DNA from: Sphingomonas kyeonggiensis
Lineage (GTDB): Bacteria; Pseudomonadota; Alphaproteobacteria; Sphingomonadales; Sphingomonadaceae
Assembly: GCF_014196745.1 (NCBI RefSeq)
Contig: NZ_JACIEH010000001.1
Location: forward strand, 62,001-126,000
Direction: 5' to 3'
Length of the DNA: 64,000 bases
In this document: one piece after another, positions 23,915 to 32,393 of the stretch
Layout: each line of letters begins with the position of its first letter
Position numbering within the stretch: position 1 is the stretch's first letter
The notes under the pieces: generated by a model
Seen by the model: only the letters and a program-made list of their open reading frames with translations
Told to the model about the DNA's origin: nothing
The model's database searches: none
Made by a program: the position numbers and the translations under genes

Positions 23915-24943
23915 TCACGGCAGAAGCAGCGAGCCATCCCCGTAGGAATAGAACCGATACCCCTCGGCGATCGCATGCGCATACGCCGCTTGCATCCGGT
24001 CGAGCCCCATCAGCGCCGACACCAGCATGAACAGCGTCGAGCGCGGCAGGTGGAAGTTGGTGACCAGCCCGTCGATCCCCTTGAAGCGATAGCCCGGGGT
24101 GATGAAGATCGCGGTGTCGCCCTCGAAGGGGCGGATGATCTTGTCTTCGCCTGCAGCGCTTTCGATCAGGCGCAGGCTGGTGGTGCCCACTGCGATTACC
24201 CGGCCGCCGGCGGCGCGGACGGCGTTGAGGCGGTCGGCGGTGGCCTGGTCGATGCGGCCCCATTCGGCGTGCATCTTGTGGTCCGCCGTGTCCTCGGCCT
24301 TGACCGGCAGGAAGGTGCCCGCGCCGACATGGAGCGTCAGCGTGGTGTGGGCCACGCCGGCCGCGTCGAGCGCCGCCAGCAGTTCCGGCGTGAAGTGCAG
24401 CGCTGCGGTGGGCGCGGCGACGGCGCCGGGCTCGTTCGCGAACATCGTCTGGTAATCGTCCGCGTCGCGCGCGTCGGTCGGGCGCTTGGAGGCGATATAG
24501 GGCGGCAGCGGCATGCGGCCGCAGCGCTCGAGCAGCAGCTCGACCGGCTCGTCGCCCTGGAAGTCGAGCGCGAAGCTGCCGTCCTCGGCCCGGTCGCCGG
24601 CGATGGCCGTCACGCTCTGGCCGAAATCGATCGTGTCGCCGTCGCGCAGCCGCTTGGCGTTGCGGATGAAGGCGCGCCAGCGGCGCGGCCCCTCGCGCTT
24701 GTGGAGCGTGGCCCCGATCTTCGCCTCTCCGCGCACGCCCTCTAGCTGGGCGGGGATCACGCGGGTGTCGTTGAACACCAGGCAATCGCCGGCGCGCAGC
24801 TGGCCGGGCAGGTCGCGGACATGGAGGTCGCGCGTGGCCTCGGGGCCGTCGAGCACGAGCAAACGGGCCGAATCGCGCGGGGCCGCAGGGCGCAGCGCGA
24901 TCCGGTCGTTCGGCAGCTCGAAATCGAAAAGGTCGACGTTCAC
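23915..24943 (-). CDS. queA: S-adenosylmethionine:tRNA ribosyltransferase-isomerase
   Basis: QueA transfers and rearranges the ribosyl group of SAM onto preQ1 in tRNA, forming epoxyqueuosine. The 342-residue product has the family start [41 protein letters not shown], the signature [21 protein letters not shown]-like IFITPGYRF and [19 protein letters not shown]. It works in the same pathway as tgt at 15546. It lies 4 bases after the cyclophilin gene and is cotranscribed with it. Confidence 0.96.
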   Translation of the reverse strand: MNVDLFDFELPNDRIALRPAAPRDSARLLVLDGPEATRDLHVRDLPGQLRAGDCLVFNDTRVIPAQLEGVRGEAKIGATLHKREGPRRWRAFIRNAKRLRDGDTIDFGQSVTAIAGDRAEDGSFALDFQGDEPVELLLERCGRMPLPPYIASKRPTDARDADDYQTMFANEPGAVAAPTAALHFTPELLAALDAAGVAHTTLTLHVGAGTFLPVKAEDTADHKMHAEWGRIDQATADRLNAVRAAGGRVIAVGTTSLRLIESAAGEDKIIRPFEGDTAIFITPGYRFKGIDGLVTNFHLPRSTLFMLVSALMGLDRMQAAYAHAIAEGYRFYSYGDGSLLLP

Positions 24944-24947
24944 CGGA

Positions 24948-25691
24948 TTATTGCGGCAGCGTCGCCTTCACCTCGCCCGGCGGCAGCGCCTTGGGAGCGG
25001 CGGCCGGCAGGTTCGAATAGGGCGGGGGATTGTCGGACTGGATATAGGCGTGGACGATCCGCGTCGGGTTCGCCGGCGGCTCGCCGCGCTGGATCTTGTC
25101 GACCCACTCCATGCCGCCGACGACGCGGCCGAACACGGTATAGTCGTGGTCGAAGGCCAGCTTCGGCATCATCATGATGTAGAACTGGCTGTTCGCGCTG
25201 TTCTCGGCATCGGCCTTCTGCGCCGGCGTGGCATTGTCGGGCGCGCCGCGGCGGGCGGCGGCGACGGTGCCACGGGTGTGGGGCAGGTTGTTGAACTCTG
25301 CCGGCACGTTGGGCAGGTCCGAATCGCCGGTGCCGTCACCCTTGGGGTCGCCGCCCTGCGCCATGTAATAGGGATCGTCGACCACGCGGTGGAAGCTCAG
25401 GCCGTCATAGAAATGGCGGCGGGTGAGCGTCTTGATGCGCTCGACCATCTTGGGCGCGGCATCGGGGCGCAGGCGAATCAGCACCCGGCCGCCGGTCGAC
25501 AGGTCGAGCACCCAGGTCTCGGCCGGATCGGCGGGGACCACGGCGGGGTAGATGCTGTTCACATCGGCCGCGCTCACGCCCTTGAGCGGCTCGGCAGCCG
25601 GCTTGGGAGCCTTTCCGCCACCACCCTGGGCCAGCGCGGGGGTAGCAATCATCATCAAGGCCGAAGCGGCCACAGCGGCAAGCAAACGCAT
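24948..25691 (-). CDS. Periplasmic cyclophilin-type peptidyl-prolyl isomerase
   Basis: It catalyses cis-trans isomerisation of prolyl bonds in exported proteins. A signal peptide (about 1-22, ending PALAQ) is followed by a cyclophilin domain from about residue 50. That domain has [29 protein letters not shown] (catalytic Arg in FHRV), FYIMMM and [14 protein letters not shown]. The C-terminal extension is Pro-rich. ATG 25691 is preferred to GTG 25703 because GGGGA lies 5 bases before it. queA follows immediately. Confidence 0.92.
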   Translation of the reverse strand: MRLLAAVAASALMMIATPALAQGGGGKAPKPAAEPLKGVSAADVNSIYPAVVPADPAETWVLDLSTGGRVLIRLRPDAAPKMVERIKTLTRRHFYDGLSFHRVVDDPYYMAQGGDPKGDGTGDSDLPNVPAEFNNLPHTRGTVAAARRGAPDNATPAQKADAENSANSQFYIMMMPKLAFDHDYTVFGRVVGGMEWVDKIQRGEPPANPTRIVHAYIQSDNPPPYSNLPAAAPKALPPGEVKATLPQ

Positions 25692-25748
25692 CAAATTCCC
25701 CACTCGGAATACACCCTCGATCGGACCGTCTAGCCCAATAGCGGGGCG

Positions 25749-26258
25749 TCAACCACTCCCTTTGCGACCGATCGTGGCGATGCGGGCGACCATCTCGTCA
25801 TTGACCGCCGGCGAGACGAACTTGCGGATGTCGCCGCCATAGAGGGCGATCTCCTTGACCAGCCGGCTGGCGATCGGCTGGAGCGAGACATCGGCCATCA
25901 GGAAGACCGTCTCGATCCGGTCGTTCAGCTGCTGGTTCATCCCCGCCATCTGATATTCGTACTCGAAGTCGGCGACGGCGCGCAGGCCGCGGACGATCAT
26001 GCTGGCGCCCTCGCGCTCGGCAAAGTCCATCAGCAGCGAATCGAAGCTGACGACATGGATCTCGCCCGCGATCCCCTCGACTTCGCGTTTCACCATCTCC
26101 ATCCGTTCCTCGACGGTGAACATCGGGTTCTTGGAAGGGTTGGTGGTCACGCCGATCACCAGCCGGTCGCACAGCTTCGCGCCGCGGCGGATGATGTCCA
26201 TATGGCCAAGCGTGATGGGATCGAAGGTGCCGGGATAGACGCCGGTGCGGGTGGTCAT
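25749..26258 (-). CDS. coaD: Phosphopantetheine adenylyltransferase
   Basis: CoaD couples ATP and 4'-phosphopantetheine to dephospho-CoA, the fourth step of CoA synthesis. The 169-residue length is typical. The nucleotidyltransferase motif YPGTFDPITLGHMDII includes the T-x-G-H site. GVTTNPSKNPMF, IVRGLRAVADFEYE and the closing FVSPAVNDEMVARI, which binds the adenylate and CoA, follow. It is the first gene of a coaD-cyclophilin-queA group on the minus strand. Confidence 0.96.
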   Translation of the reverse strand: MTTRTGVYPGTFDPITLGHMDIIRRGAKLCDRLVIGVTTNPSKNPMFTVEERMEMVKREVEGIAGEIHVVSFDSLLMDFAEREGASMIVRGLRAVADFEYEYQMAGMNQQLNDRIETVFLMADVSLQPIASRLVKEIALYGGDIRKFVSPAVNDEMVARIATIGRKGSG

Positions 26259-26365
26259 TCTGTACCTCGTCGCAAGATCTCCCCGGACGTGCTGCGGGTG
26301 CGAAGCCAAGTCAAGGGTGGCGCTGCGCGCTTGCGGCACGACAGGCTTTCGGCCAGCCTGCGGGC

Positions 26366-27124
26366 ATGATCGACGATGTGCGCAACAACGCGGTGCTGGT
26401 GCTCGAGATCGGCTATTTCGATGCGGCCGATGCAAGGACTTCGGGCACCGCGATCGAGCGGCTGGCCAATGCCTTTGCCCAGGAGACCCGGGCGGGGCAG
26501 AGCCGCTATGGCTTGGAGCTGGTCCGCGTCGAGATCGCCAGCCTCCATGCCTGGTTCGACCTCGGCAAGACCATGCTCGACCTGTACGAGCAGCGCGCAC
26601 TGCTGGGTGGGTTCCTGCAGACCGTGGCGGTGGCGCTGGAGACGGTGATGAATGCCAGCGGCGGCAATGTGGGGCAGATCTCCGCCTCGGTGCGCAGCTT
26701 CCTCGTCTCGCTCGCCGGGCCGATCGTGCGCAAGCAGGCCTCGCACGCCAGGCTCTCGGTGCAGGGCGACAACAACACGATCATCTATATCGAGACCCTG
26801 CAGGCCGAGCGGATCGACCAGCTGTTCGACGCGCCGCGGCGGGTGCGGGGCGGGGGCGGGTTTGGACCCATCTATGTGGAGAAGGCGCAGGAGGCGAGGG
26901 CGAACCTGCCCGCGCCGGAGGAGACCAGCGCGACCCTGCTCAACATCGCCGGCGCCTGGTATGCGCGGCCGGCGGGGTTTCAGGGCGTGATGCTGCCGGT
27001 CGCACAAGGCAGCGTGGCGCTGGAGAAGCTGGCCGAGGCGCAGAGCTACACGGCTGCAGGCACGATCGTGCGGGAAGGCGGCAATCCCACGGCGTTCCGG
27101 GTGCGGCGGATGGAGCGGGGTTAG
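26366..27124 (+). CDS. Hypothetical cytoplasmic protein
   Basis: This is a 252-residue protein I cannot place. It has no signal peptide or clear membrane span. The N-terminal part starts VLVLEIGYFDAADARTSGTAIERLANAFA. A central, mildly hydrophobic stretch (about residues 75-120) has GGNVGQISASVRSFLVSLAG. A segment SVQGDNNTIIYIETL reads like a beta hairpin, and the C-terminal domain includes GAWYARPAGFQGVMLP. It lies alone, divergent from coaD, with repeat family B downstream. Confidence 0.65.
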   Translation: MIDDVRNNAVLVLEIGYFDAADARTSGTAIERLANAFAQETRAGQSRYGLELVRVEIASLHAWFDLGKTMLDLYEQRALLGGFLQTVAVALETVMNASGGNVGQISASVRSFLVSLAGPIVRKQASHARLSVQGDNNTIIYIETLQAERIDQLFDAPRRVRGGGGFGPIYVEKAQEARANLPAPEETSATLLNIAGAWYARPAGFQGVMLPVAQGSVALEKLAEAQSYTAAGTIVREGGNPTAFRVRRMERG

Positions 27125-27152
27125 CGAAGGCAGCCGGCATCTCATACCTTCC

Positions 27153-27234
27153 CGTCATCCCGACGAAAGCCGGGATTTCGTGCGACTCCTGTCCCGCGCC
27201 TTCGCCTGAGATCCCGACTTGCGTCGGGATGACG
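27153..27234. repeat. Family B palindromic repeat, copy 1
   Basis: This is an 82-bp element bounded by perfect 12-bp inverted ends (CGTCATCCCGAC and GTCGGGATGACG), with an inner GAAAGCCGGGATTTCGTGCG stretch and a CGCCTTCGCCTGAGAT segment. It shares ends and core with 48510-48598. It lies between converging genes. Confidence 0.85.
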
Positions 27235-27262
27235 ATTTGGGGCGGGATTGCGCCGGCAGGTT

Positions 27263-28162
27263 CTAGCGATCGCGTTCCAGCGTGTAGCGGGCGATGTCGC
27301 GGAGGAGGTCGGCCTCGATGCCATAGGGCTTGAGATGGGTGATCGCCTGGTCGACCAGCATCCGCGCCTGTTCCTTCGCGCGCTCGACGCCGAGCAGCGA
27401 GAGGAAGGTCTCCTTGCCTGCCTCGCCGTCCTTGTGGAGCTTCTTGCCGACCAGCGCCTCGTCGCCCTCGGTATCGAGGATGTCGTCGGCGATCTGGAAG
27501 GCGAGGCCGACGTCGCGGGCATAGCCGCGCAGGCCGGTGCGCCCTTCCAGCGGGATGCGGCCGAGGATCGCGCCGCTCTCCACCGCGCAGCTGATCAGCG
27601 CGCCGGTCTTCATCGCCTGAAGGCGGGTGACGGTGGCGAGGTCGAAGCTCGCCTTCTCGGCTTCCAGGTCCATCATCTGCCCGCCCGCCATGCCGGCGGG
27701 ACCGGCGGCCTGGGCGAGCGTGCCGGACAGTTCGATACGCACGAAGGGATCGGGATGGGTCCGCTCGTCGGCGATCACTTCGAAGGCGAGCGCGTGCAGG
27801 CAATCGCCGGCCAGGATCGCCGTCGCCTCGTCGAACGCCCTGTGCACCGTCGGCTTGCCGCGGCGCATGTCGTCATCATCCATCGCCGGCAAGTCGTCGT
27901 GAATCAGCGAATAGACATGGATGCATTCGAGCGCGAGCGCGGTGCGGGCGATGCAGGTGCGATCGACGCCGAACAGCTGGGCCGTGGCGGAGACGAGCAA
28001 CGGCCGCAGCCGCTTGCCTCCGCCGATCGCGGCGTGGCGCATCGCCTCGTACAACCCCTTGCGGGGATCGCTGGGCACGGCGAGCAACAGGTCGAACTGG
28101 CGGTCCATCTCCGCCGAGACCTGCTTGAGCGCCGCCTGCAGCGCGAGGGAGGCTTGCGCCAT
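27263..28162 (-). CDS. ispA: Farnesyl/geranyl diphosphate synthase (polyprenyl synthetase)
   Basis: It condenses IPP with DMAPP/GPP to farnesyl diphosphate for quinones, carotenoids and undecaprenyl phosphate. The 299-residue product has IGGGKRLRPLL, the first aspartate-rich motif HDDLPAMDDDDMRRGKPT, GALISCAVESGAI and the second motif FQIADDILD. The two residues between the first Asp pair (DDLPAMDDD) mark the bacterial short-chain class. xseB lies 8 bases upstream on the same transcript, as is common in proteobacteria. Confidence 0.93.
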   Translation of the reverse strand: MAQASLALQAALKQVSAEMDRQFDLLLAVPSDPRKGLYEAMRHAAIGGGKRLRPLLVSATAQLFGVDRTCIARTALALECIHVYSLIHDDLPAMDDDDMRRGKPTVHRAFDEATAILAGDCLHALAFEVIADERTHPDPFVRIELSGTLAQAAGPAGMAGGQMMDLEAEKASFDLATVTRLQAMKTGALISCAVESGAILGRIPLEGRTGLRGYARDVGLAFQIADDILDTEGDEALVGKKLHKDGEAGKETFLSLLGVERAKEQARMLVDQAITHLKPYGIEADLLRDIARYTLERDR

Positions 28163-28170
28163 GTCGGAAC

Positions 28171-28416
28171 TCAGCCGGCGGCGAAGGGGGCGGTGCCGGC
28201 GGCGCGGCCCTCGGCATCGGTGCGGATCGCCTCGATGCGCGCCTGCGCCGCGTCGAGCCGCGCGGCACATTGCCGGCGCAGCCGGTCGCCGCGCTCGTAC
28301 AGGTCGATTGCTTCCTGGAGCTGGGCCTCGCCGCTCTCCAGCCGCGCGACGATGCGCTCCAGTTCCTTGAGCGCTTCCTCGAAGGAAAGCGCGGTGACGT
28401 CCGCTTCTTCTGCCAT
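28171..28416 (-). CDS. xseB: Exodeoxyribonuclease VII small subunit
   Basis: XseB binds the XseA catalytic subunit in the enzyme that degrades single-stranded DNA to oligonucleotides. The 81-residue product has the family helix SFEEALKELERIVARLESGEAQLQEAIDLYERG (about residues 10-43), followed by CAARLDAAQARI. It precedes ispA by 8 bases on the same strand, a common arrangement (often followed by dxs, which is not present here). Confidence 0.93.
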   Translation of the reverse strand: MAEEADVTALSFEEALKELERIVARLESGEAQLQEAIDLYERGDRLRRQCAARLDAAQARIEAIRTDAEGRAAGTAPFAAG

Positions 28417-28527
28417 GCGTGTCGCTATGCGCCGGGGTTGGGCCGGAAGGCAACCTGCCATGGTATGATTGCAACCGGGCATCGCGCTTCCTAGCTGCGC
28501 GTTATCTCGGTCGAAGGAGACACGCGC

Positions 28528-29910
28528 ATGTTCACCAGCATCAATCCCGCCACCGGAGAGACGGTCGCCACCTATCCGGAACTGGACGCCGACGGGATCG
28601 AGATGGCGCTGGCCCGCGCCGAGGTCTGTTTCCGCTCGTGGCGCGATTCGTCGCTGGAGCGCCGCACCGAGCTGCTGACGAAGATCGCCGACGCCTGGGA
28701 GGCCAACAAGCAGCACCTTGCCGAGACCGCGACGAAGGAGATGGGCAAGACGCTGGCGAGCGCGATTGCCGAGGTCGAGAAGTGCATCAGCGGCTTCCGC
28801 CACTATGCCAAGGCCGGCCCGTCCTATCTGGAGGCGACGACCGTGCAGACCGCGAGCGGCCATGCCGTGGCGCGCTGGCTGCCGATGGGGCCGGTACTGG
28901 CGGTGATGCCGTGGAATTTCCCCTATTGGCAGGTCGTCCGCTTCCTCGCGCCGACGATCATGGCGGGCAATGTCGCGCTGCTGAAGCACGCCTCGAACGT
29001 GCAGGGCTGCGCGGCGCTGATCCAGCAGATGATGGGTGCCGCCGGCGCACCCGACGGGCTGTTCCAGAACCTGGCGATCAAGTCCGACAAGGTCTCGGCG
29101 ATCATCGCCGACAAGCGGGTCGTGGCGGTGACGCTGACCGGCAGCGAAGGCGCCGGCGCGCAGGTCGCCCAGGCCGCGGGGCGGGCGCTCAAGAAGGTGG
29201 TGCTCGAACTGGGCGGCTCGGACCCGCTGATCGTGATGCCTTCGGCCGATCTCGACCTGGCAGCGAAGACCGCGGTGACCGCACGTACCCAGAATGCCGG
29301 GCAGAGCTGCATCTGCGCCAAGCGGATGATCGTCCATGCCGACGTCTATGACGCGTTCCTCGAGAAGTTCGAGGCAGGGATGAAGGCGCTGAAGGTCGGC
29401 GACCCGATGGACAAGGAGACCGGCATGGGCCCGCTCTCCAGCGTCGCCCAGCGCGACACGGTGCTGGAGCAGGTGGCGCGTGCCGTCAGCGAGGGCGCGA
29501 CGCTGCGTTTCGGTGCCGAGAAGATCGAGCGCGAGGGCGCCTGGATGACGCCGGGCGTGCTGACTGACATGGATCCGGAGAGCGACGTCGCCAAGGAAGA
29601 GGTCTTCGGACCCGTCGCGGCGGTCTACAAGGTCGCCGATATCGATGCGGCGATCGCGCTGGCCAATGACGTGCCCTACGGACTCGGCTCGGCGGTCTGG
29701 ACGACGGACGAGGCCGAGATCGAGCGGTTCGCGCGCGACATCCAGGCCGGCATGACCGCGGTCAATTCGCTGCTCGCCTCGACGCCCGAGGCGCCGTTCG
29801 GCGGCGTGAAGCTGTCGGGTCATGGCCGCGAGCTGGGGCCATGGGGCATGCACGAGTTCATGAACCTGAAGGCGGTGATGTTCGGCAAGGACGTGGTGGC
29901 GGGGGATTGA
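28528..29910 (+). CDS. NAD(P)-dependent aldehyde dehydrogenase, succinate-semialdehyde type
   Basis: It oxidises an aldehyde, probably succinate semialdehyde or a related short semialdehyde, to the acid. The 460-residue product has VMPWNFPYWQVVRF, the cofactor segment LTGSEGAGAQVA, the general base Glu227 in LELGGSD and the catalytic Cys261 in NAGQSCICAKR. EEVFGPVAAVY and PFGGVKLSGHGRELG are also present. The length and the NAGQSC-I-C motif match the GabD-like short form (SSADH, SAD). It is a single gene followed by a palindromic repeat. Confidence 0.88.
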   Translation: MFTSINPATGETVATYPELDADGIEMALARAEVCFRSWRDSSLERRTELLTKIADAWEANKQHLAETATKEMGKTLASAIAEVEKCISGFRHYAKAGPSYLEATTVQTASGHAVARWLPMGPVLAVMPWNFPYWQVVRFLAPTIMAGNVALLKHASNVQGCAALIQQMMGAAGAPDGLFQNLAIKSDKVSAIIADKRVVAVTLTGSEGAGAQVAQAAGRALKKVVLELGGSDPLIVMPSADLDLAAKTAVTARTQNAGQSCICAKRMIVHADVYDAFLEKFEAGMKALKVGDPMDKETGMGPLSSVAQRDTVLEQVARAVSEGATLRFGAEKIEREGAWMTPGVLTDMDPESDVAKEEVFGPVAAVYKVADIDAAIALANDVPYGLGSAVWTTDEAEIERFARDIQAGMTAVNSLLASTPEAPFGGVKLSGHGRELGPWGMHEFMNLKAVMFGKDVVAGD

Positions 29911-29920
29911 TGCTTCCCAA

Positions 29921-30049
29921 TCCTCTCCCGGAGGGAGAGGGGGACCGCGACGCGCAGCGTCGTGGTGGAGAGGGAGAGCCGCAAGCGAATCGCCTGCGGC
30001 AGGCCCCCTCCACCAGCTTCGCTGGTCCCCCTCCCCCTCCGGGGGAGGA
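29921..30049. repeat. Composite palindromic intergenic repeat
   Basis: This 129-bp element lies between converging genes. Terminal hairpins are TCCTCTCCCGGAGGGAGAGG and CCCTCCGGGGGAGGA with flanks. Inner stems are GACGCGCAGCGTC, CAAGCGAATCGCCTG and CCAGCTTCGCTGG. The overall plan is the same as at 1482 and 3201, but the sequence is only loosely similar. Confidence 0.8.
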
Positions 30050-30057
30050 TTTCACTG

Positions 30058-30420
30058 TTACGAAACCACGAACTTCCCCGTCATCCCGAAGCTCGCATGG
30101 AGCAGGTGGGTGCATTTGATCGGGTAGCTGCCCGCCCTGGGCGCGGTGAAGTGGAGGTCGACGGCCGACTCGCCGTCCAGCTCGATCTTGCCGTCCTTGA
30201 GCTTGGCCCGGTCGGCCGCCGGCATCGTGGCCGCCGCGAAGAAGTCCTTCGCCGCGAAGCTGTGGCCGCCGCTGCTGGTCAGGTGCAGCACATAGCTCTG
30301 GCCATGGACCAGCGCGATCGTCGAGGGGGTGAACTTGAAGTTGGAGAGCGCGACGTCGATCCGCTGCTCGGGCGCTGCCGGTGCGGCCGCGAGAAGGGCG
30401 AGGGCGAGCAGCGCCTTCAC
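30058..30420 (-). CDS. Cupredoxin-domain exported protein
   Basis: This is a 120-residue protein with a signal peptide (1-16) and a plastocyanin-like domain. SNFKFTPSTIALVHGQSYVLHL, GGHSFAAKDFF and YPIKCTHLLHASFGMTG hold His, Cys, His and Met in the order of a type 1 copper site. It probably binds copper or carries electrons in the periplasm. The start overlaps the acyl-CoA ligase stop as ATGA, an unexpected partner for a periplasmic protein. Confidence 0.82.
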   Translation of the reverse strand: MKALLALALLAAAPAAPEQRIDVALSNFKFTPSTIALVHGQSYVLHLTSSGGHSFAAKDFFAAATMPAADRAKLKDGKIELDGESAVDLHFTAPRAGSYPIKCTHLLHASFGMTGKFVVS

Positions 30421-32114
30421 CCCTGACGCTCCGCCATCACTTCGTTGATCAGGTCCTTGCGGCTGAGCTTGCCGATCATCGTCTTGGGCAGGCTGTCACG
30501 GACCACGACTTCGGACACGCGCTCGTGCTTGCCGAGCTTGCCGTTGAGCCAGGCGCAGATCTCGGGGCCGCTGGCCTGCGATCCTTCGTCGAGCGTGACA
30601 TAGGCGTGGGGCAGCTCGCCATGATAGGCGTCGGGCAGGCCGATCACGAGCGCCTCCTTCACCGCCGGATGCTGGTAGAGCACCGCCTCGATCTGGCTCG
30701 GGAAGACCTTGAAGCCGCCGACCGCGATCATGTCCTTCAGCCGGTCGACGATCTTGATGTAGCCGTCCTCGTCGATCAGCCCGACATCGCCGGTGCGCAG
30801 CCAGTGCGGCTCGCCCTCGACGGTGACGAACACCTCGGCATCGGCATCGGGACGGTTCCAGTAGCCCTGCATGATCTGCGGGCCATGGACGACGATCTCG
30901 CCGGGCTCGCCCTCGGGCGGGGGACGGGTGGGGTCTTCCTTGTCGACCAGCTTCACGCGGGTGCCCTGGAGCGGCTGGCCGATCGTGCCGGGCTTGTTCA
31001 GCCCGACATAGGGATTGGTGCACACCACGCCCGAGCTTTCCGACAGGCCATAGCCTTCGATCACGCGCGCGCCGGTGATCTTCTCCCATTCCTCCTTGAG
31101 CTGAGCGGGAAGGGGGGCGCCGCCAGAGATGCAGTAGCGCAGCGAGGCGAAGTCGGACGGCTTCATGCCCGGCGCGTCGAGCAGCGCCTGGTACATGGTC
31201 GGCACGCCGGGCAGGGCGCGCGGCTGGGTGCGGCGGAGCTCGGCGAGCGCCTGCTTGGCGTTGAAGCGCGGCAGCATCACGATCTCGCCGCCGGTCACCA
31301 CGGTGCGGTTGAGCACGCAGGTATTGGCGAAGACGTGGAAGAAGGGGAGGACGCCCAGCACACGGTCCTTCGCGGTCGCCACCTCGGGATCGAGCCGGGC
31401 GACCTGGCGGGCATTGGCCGAGAGATTCTGGTGGGTCAGCACCGCACCCTTGGGCGTCCCGGTGGTGCCCCCGGTATACTGGATCAGCGCGACGTCCTTT
31501 TCGGGATCGATCTTCGGTGCGTCGCACAGGCCGTTGTTGGCGATCAGCTTCGAGAAGGCGAGGATGCGTTCGTCCTGCGGGCGCTCGGTGACTTCCGAGC
31601 TCTTGAACAGGCGGTAGAAGAAGGACTTGGCGGCGGGCAGCGCACCGGCGACCGAGCCGACCACGAGCCGCTCGAGCCCGCTCTGGTCGAGCACTTTCAG
31701 CGCGGTGGGCAGCAGCGCCGTGGCCGAGATGGTGAACAGTGCGCGGGTGCCCGAATCCTCGACCTGGTGGCTCAGCTCCTCGACTGTGTAGAGCGGCGAG
31801 AAATTGACCACCGTCGCGCCGAGCTTGAGAATGCCATAATAGGCGGCGACATAGTGCGGCACGTTGGGCAGGAAGAGCCCGATCCGGTCGCCAGGGCCAT
31901 AGCCCAAAGCCTTGAGGCCGCAGGCCACGCGGTTGGCGCCGTCCAGTGTCTCACCATAGCTGTAGTGCCGGCCCATGAAATCGAGCAGCGGCGCCTGGGG
32001 GTGGGCGCGGGCGCTCGCCTCGAACAGATCGACCATGGATTCGGGCGGGAACTCGGTGTCCCAGGCGCCGGGATGATTGTACGCGGTACGCCAGATCTGT
32101 TCGGGGTCAGTCAT
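30417..32114 (-). CDS. Long-chain fatty acid-CoA ligase
   Basis: It activates fatty acids to acyl-CoA through an acyl-AMP intermediate. The 565-residue product has the AMP-binding motif YTGGTTGTPKGA, IEGYGLSESSGV, the hinge Asp in WLRTGDVGLIDEDGYIKIVDRLKDMI and the adenylation Lys in LPKTMIGKLSRKDL near the end. The start ATG 32114 gives the usual FadD N-terminus, and GTG 32120 is a possible alternative. The pattern LPLFHV-like PFFHVFANT supports the long-chain class. Confidence 0.9.
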   Translation of the reverse strand: MTDPEQIWRTAYNHPGAWDTEFPPESMVDLFEASARAHPQAPLLDFMGRHYSYGETLDGANRVACGLKALGYGPGDRIGLFLPNVPHYVAAYYGILKLGATVVNFSPLYTVEELSHQVEDSGTRALFTISATALLPTALKVLDQSGLERLVVGSVAGALPAAKSFFYRLFKSSEVTERPQDERILAFSKLIANNGLCDAPKIDPEKDVALIQYTGGTTGTPKGAVLTHQNLSANARQVARLDPEVATAKDRVLGVLPFFHVFANTCVLNRTVVTGGEIVMLPRFNAKQALAELRRTQPRALPGVPTMYQALLDAPGMKPSDFASLRYCISGGAPLPAQLKEEWEKITGARVIEGYGLSESSGVVCTNPYVGLNKPGTIGQPLQGTRVKLVDKEDPTRPPPEGEPGEIVVHGPQIMQGYWNRPDADAEVFVTVEGEPHWLRTGDVGLIDEDGYIKIVDRLKDMIAVGGFKVFPSQIEAVLYQHPAVKEALVIGLPDAYHGELPHAYVTLDEGSQASGPEICAWLNGKLGKHERVSEVVVRDSLPKTMIGKLSRKDLINEVMAERQG

Positions 32115-32145
32115 TGACACTGGTGTAAGCAAGCCTTTTCGGGGG

Positions 32146-32352
32146 TCAAGTCGTAAGCCGCTTGCTCCAGGTGACGAGCACGGAAATCGCGAAGACGCCG
32201 ATATCGACGACAGCCTCGATCCGCTGTGGGGTGAGATCGTCGACGCGGTGCATGTGGACGGCGATGTCGGCGCGGCGATTGGGGGAGGCGAAGGCGAGCA
32301 GCGCGAGTGCCGCAAGCGCCCCGAAGGCAATCTTCTTCGCTCGTCCCGACAT
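32146..32352 (-). CDS. Small membrane-anchored protein
   Basis: This is a 68-residue protein with one N-terminal hydrophobic helix (about residues 8-25) and a second moderately hydrophobic stretch near the end (VVDIGVFAISVLVTW). The start ATG 32352 has GGGA 8 bases upstream, and ATG 32364 is also in frame. There is no recognised family. It is 31 bases upstream of the acyl-CoA ligase gene on the same strand and may share its transcript. Confidence 0.5.
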   Translation of the reverse strand: MSGRAKKIAFGALAALALLAFASPNRRADIAVHMHRVDDLTPQRIEAVVDIGVFAISVLVTWSKRLTT

Positions 32353-32393
32353 GGTGAATCCCATAGGCCCTGCCGGGCCGCCGGGCAAGCGGA

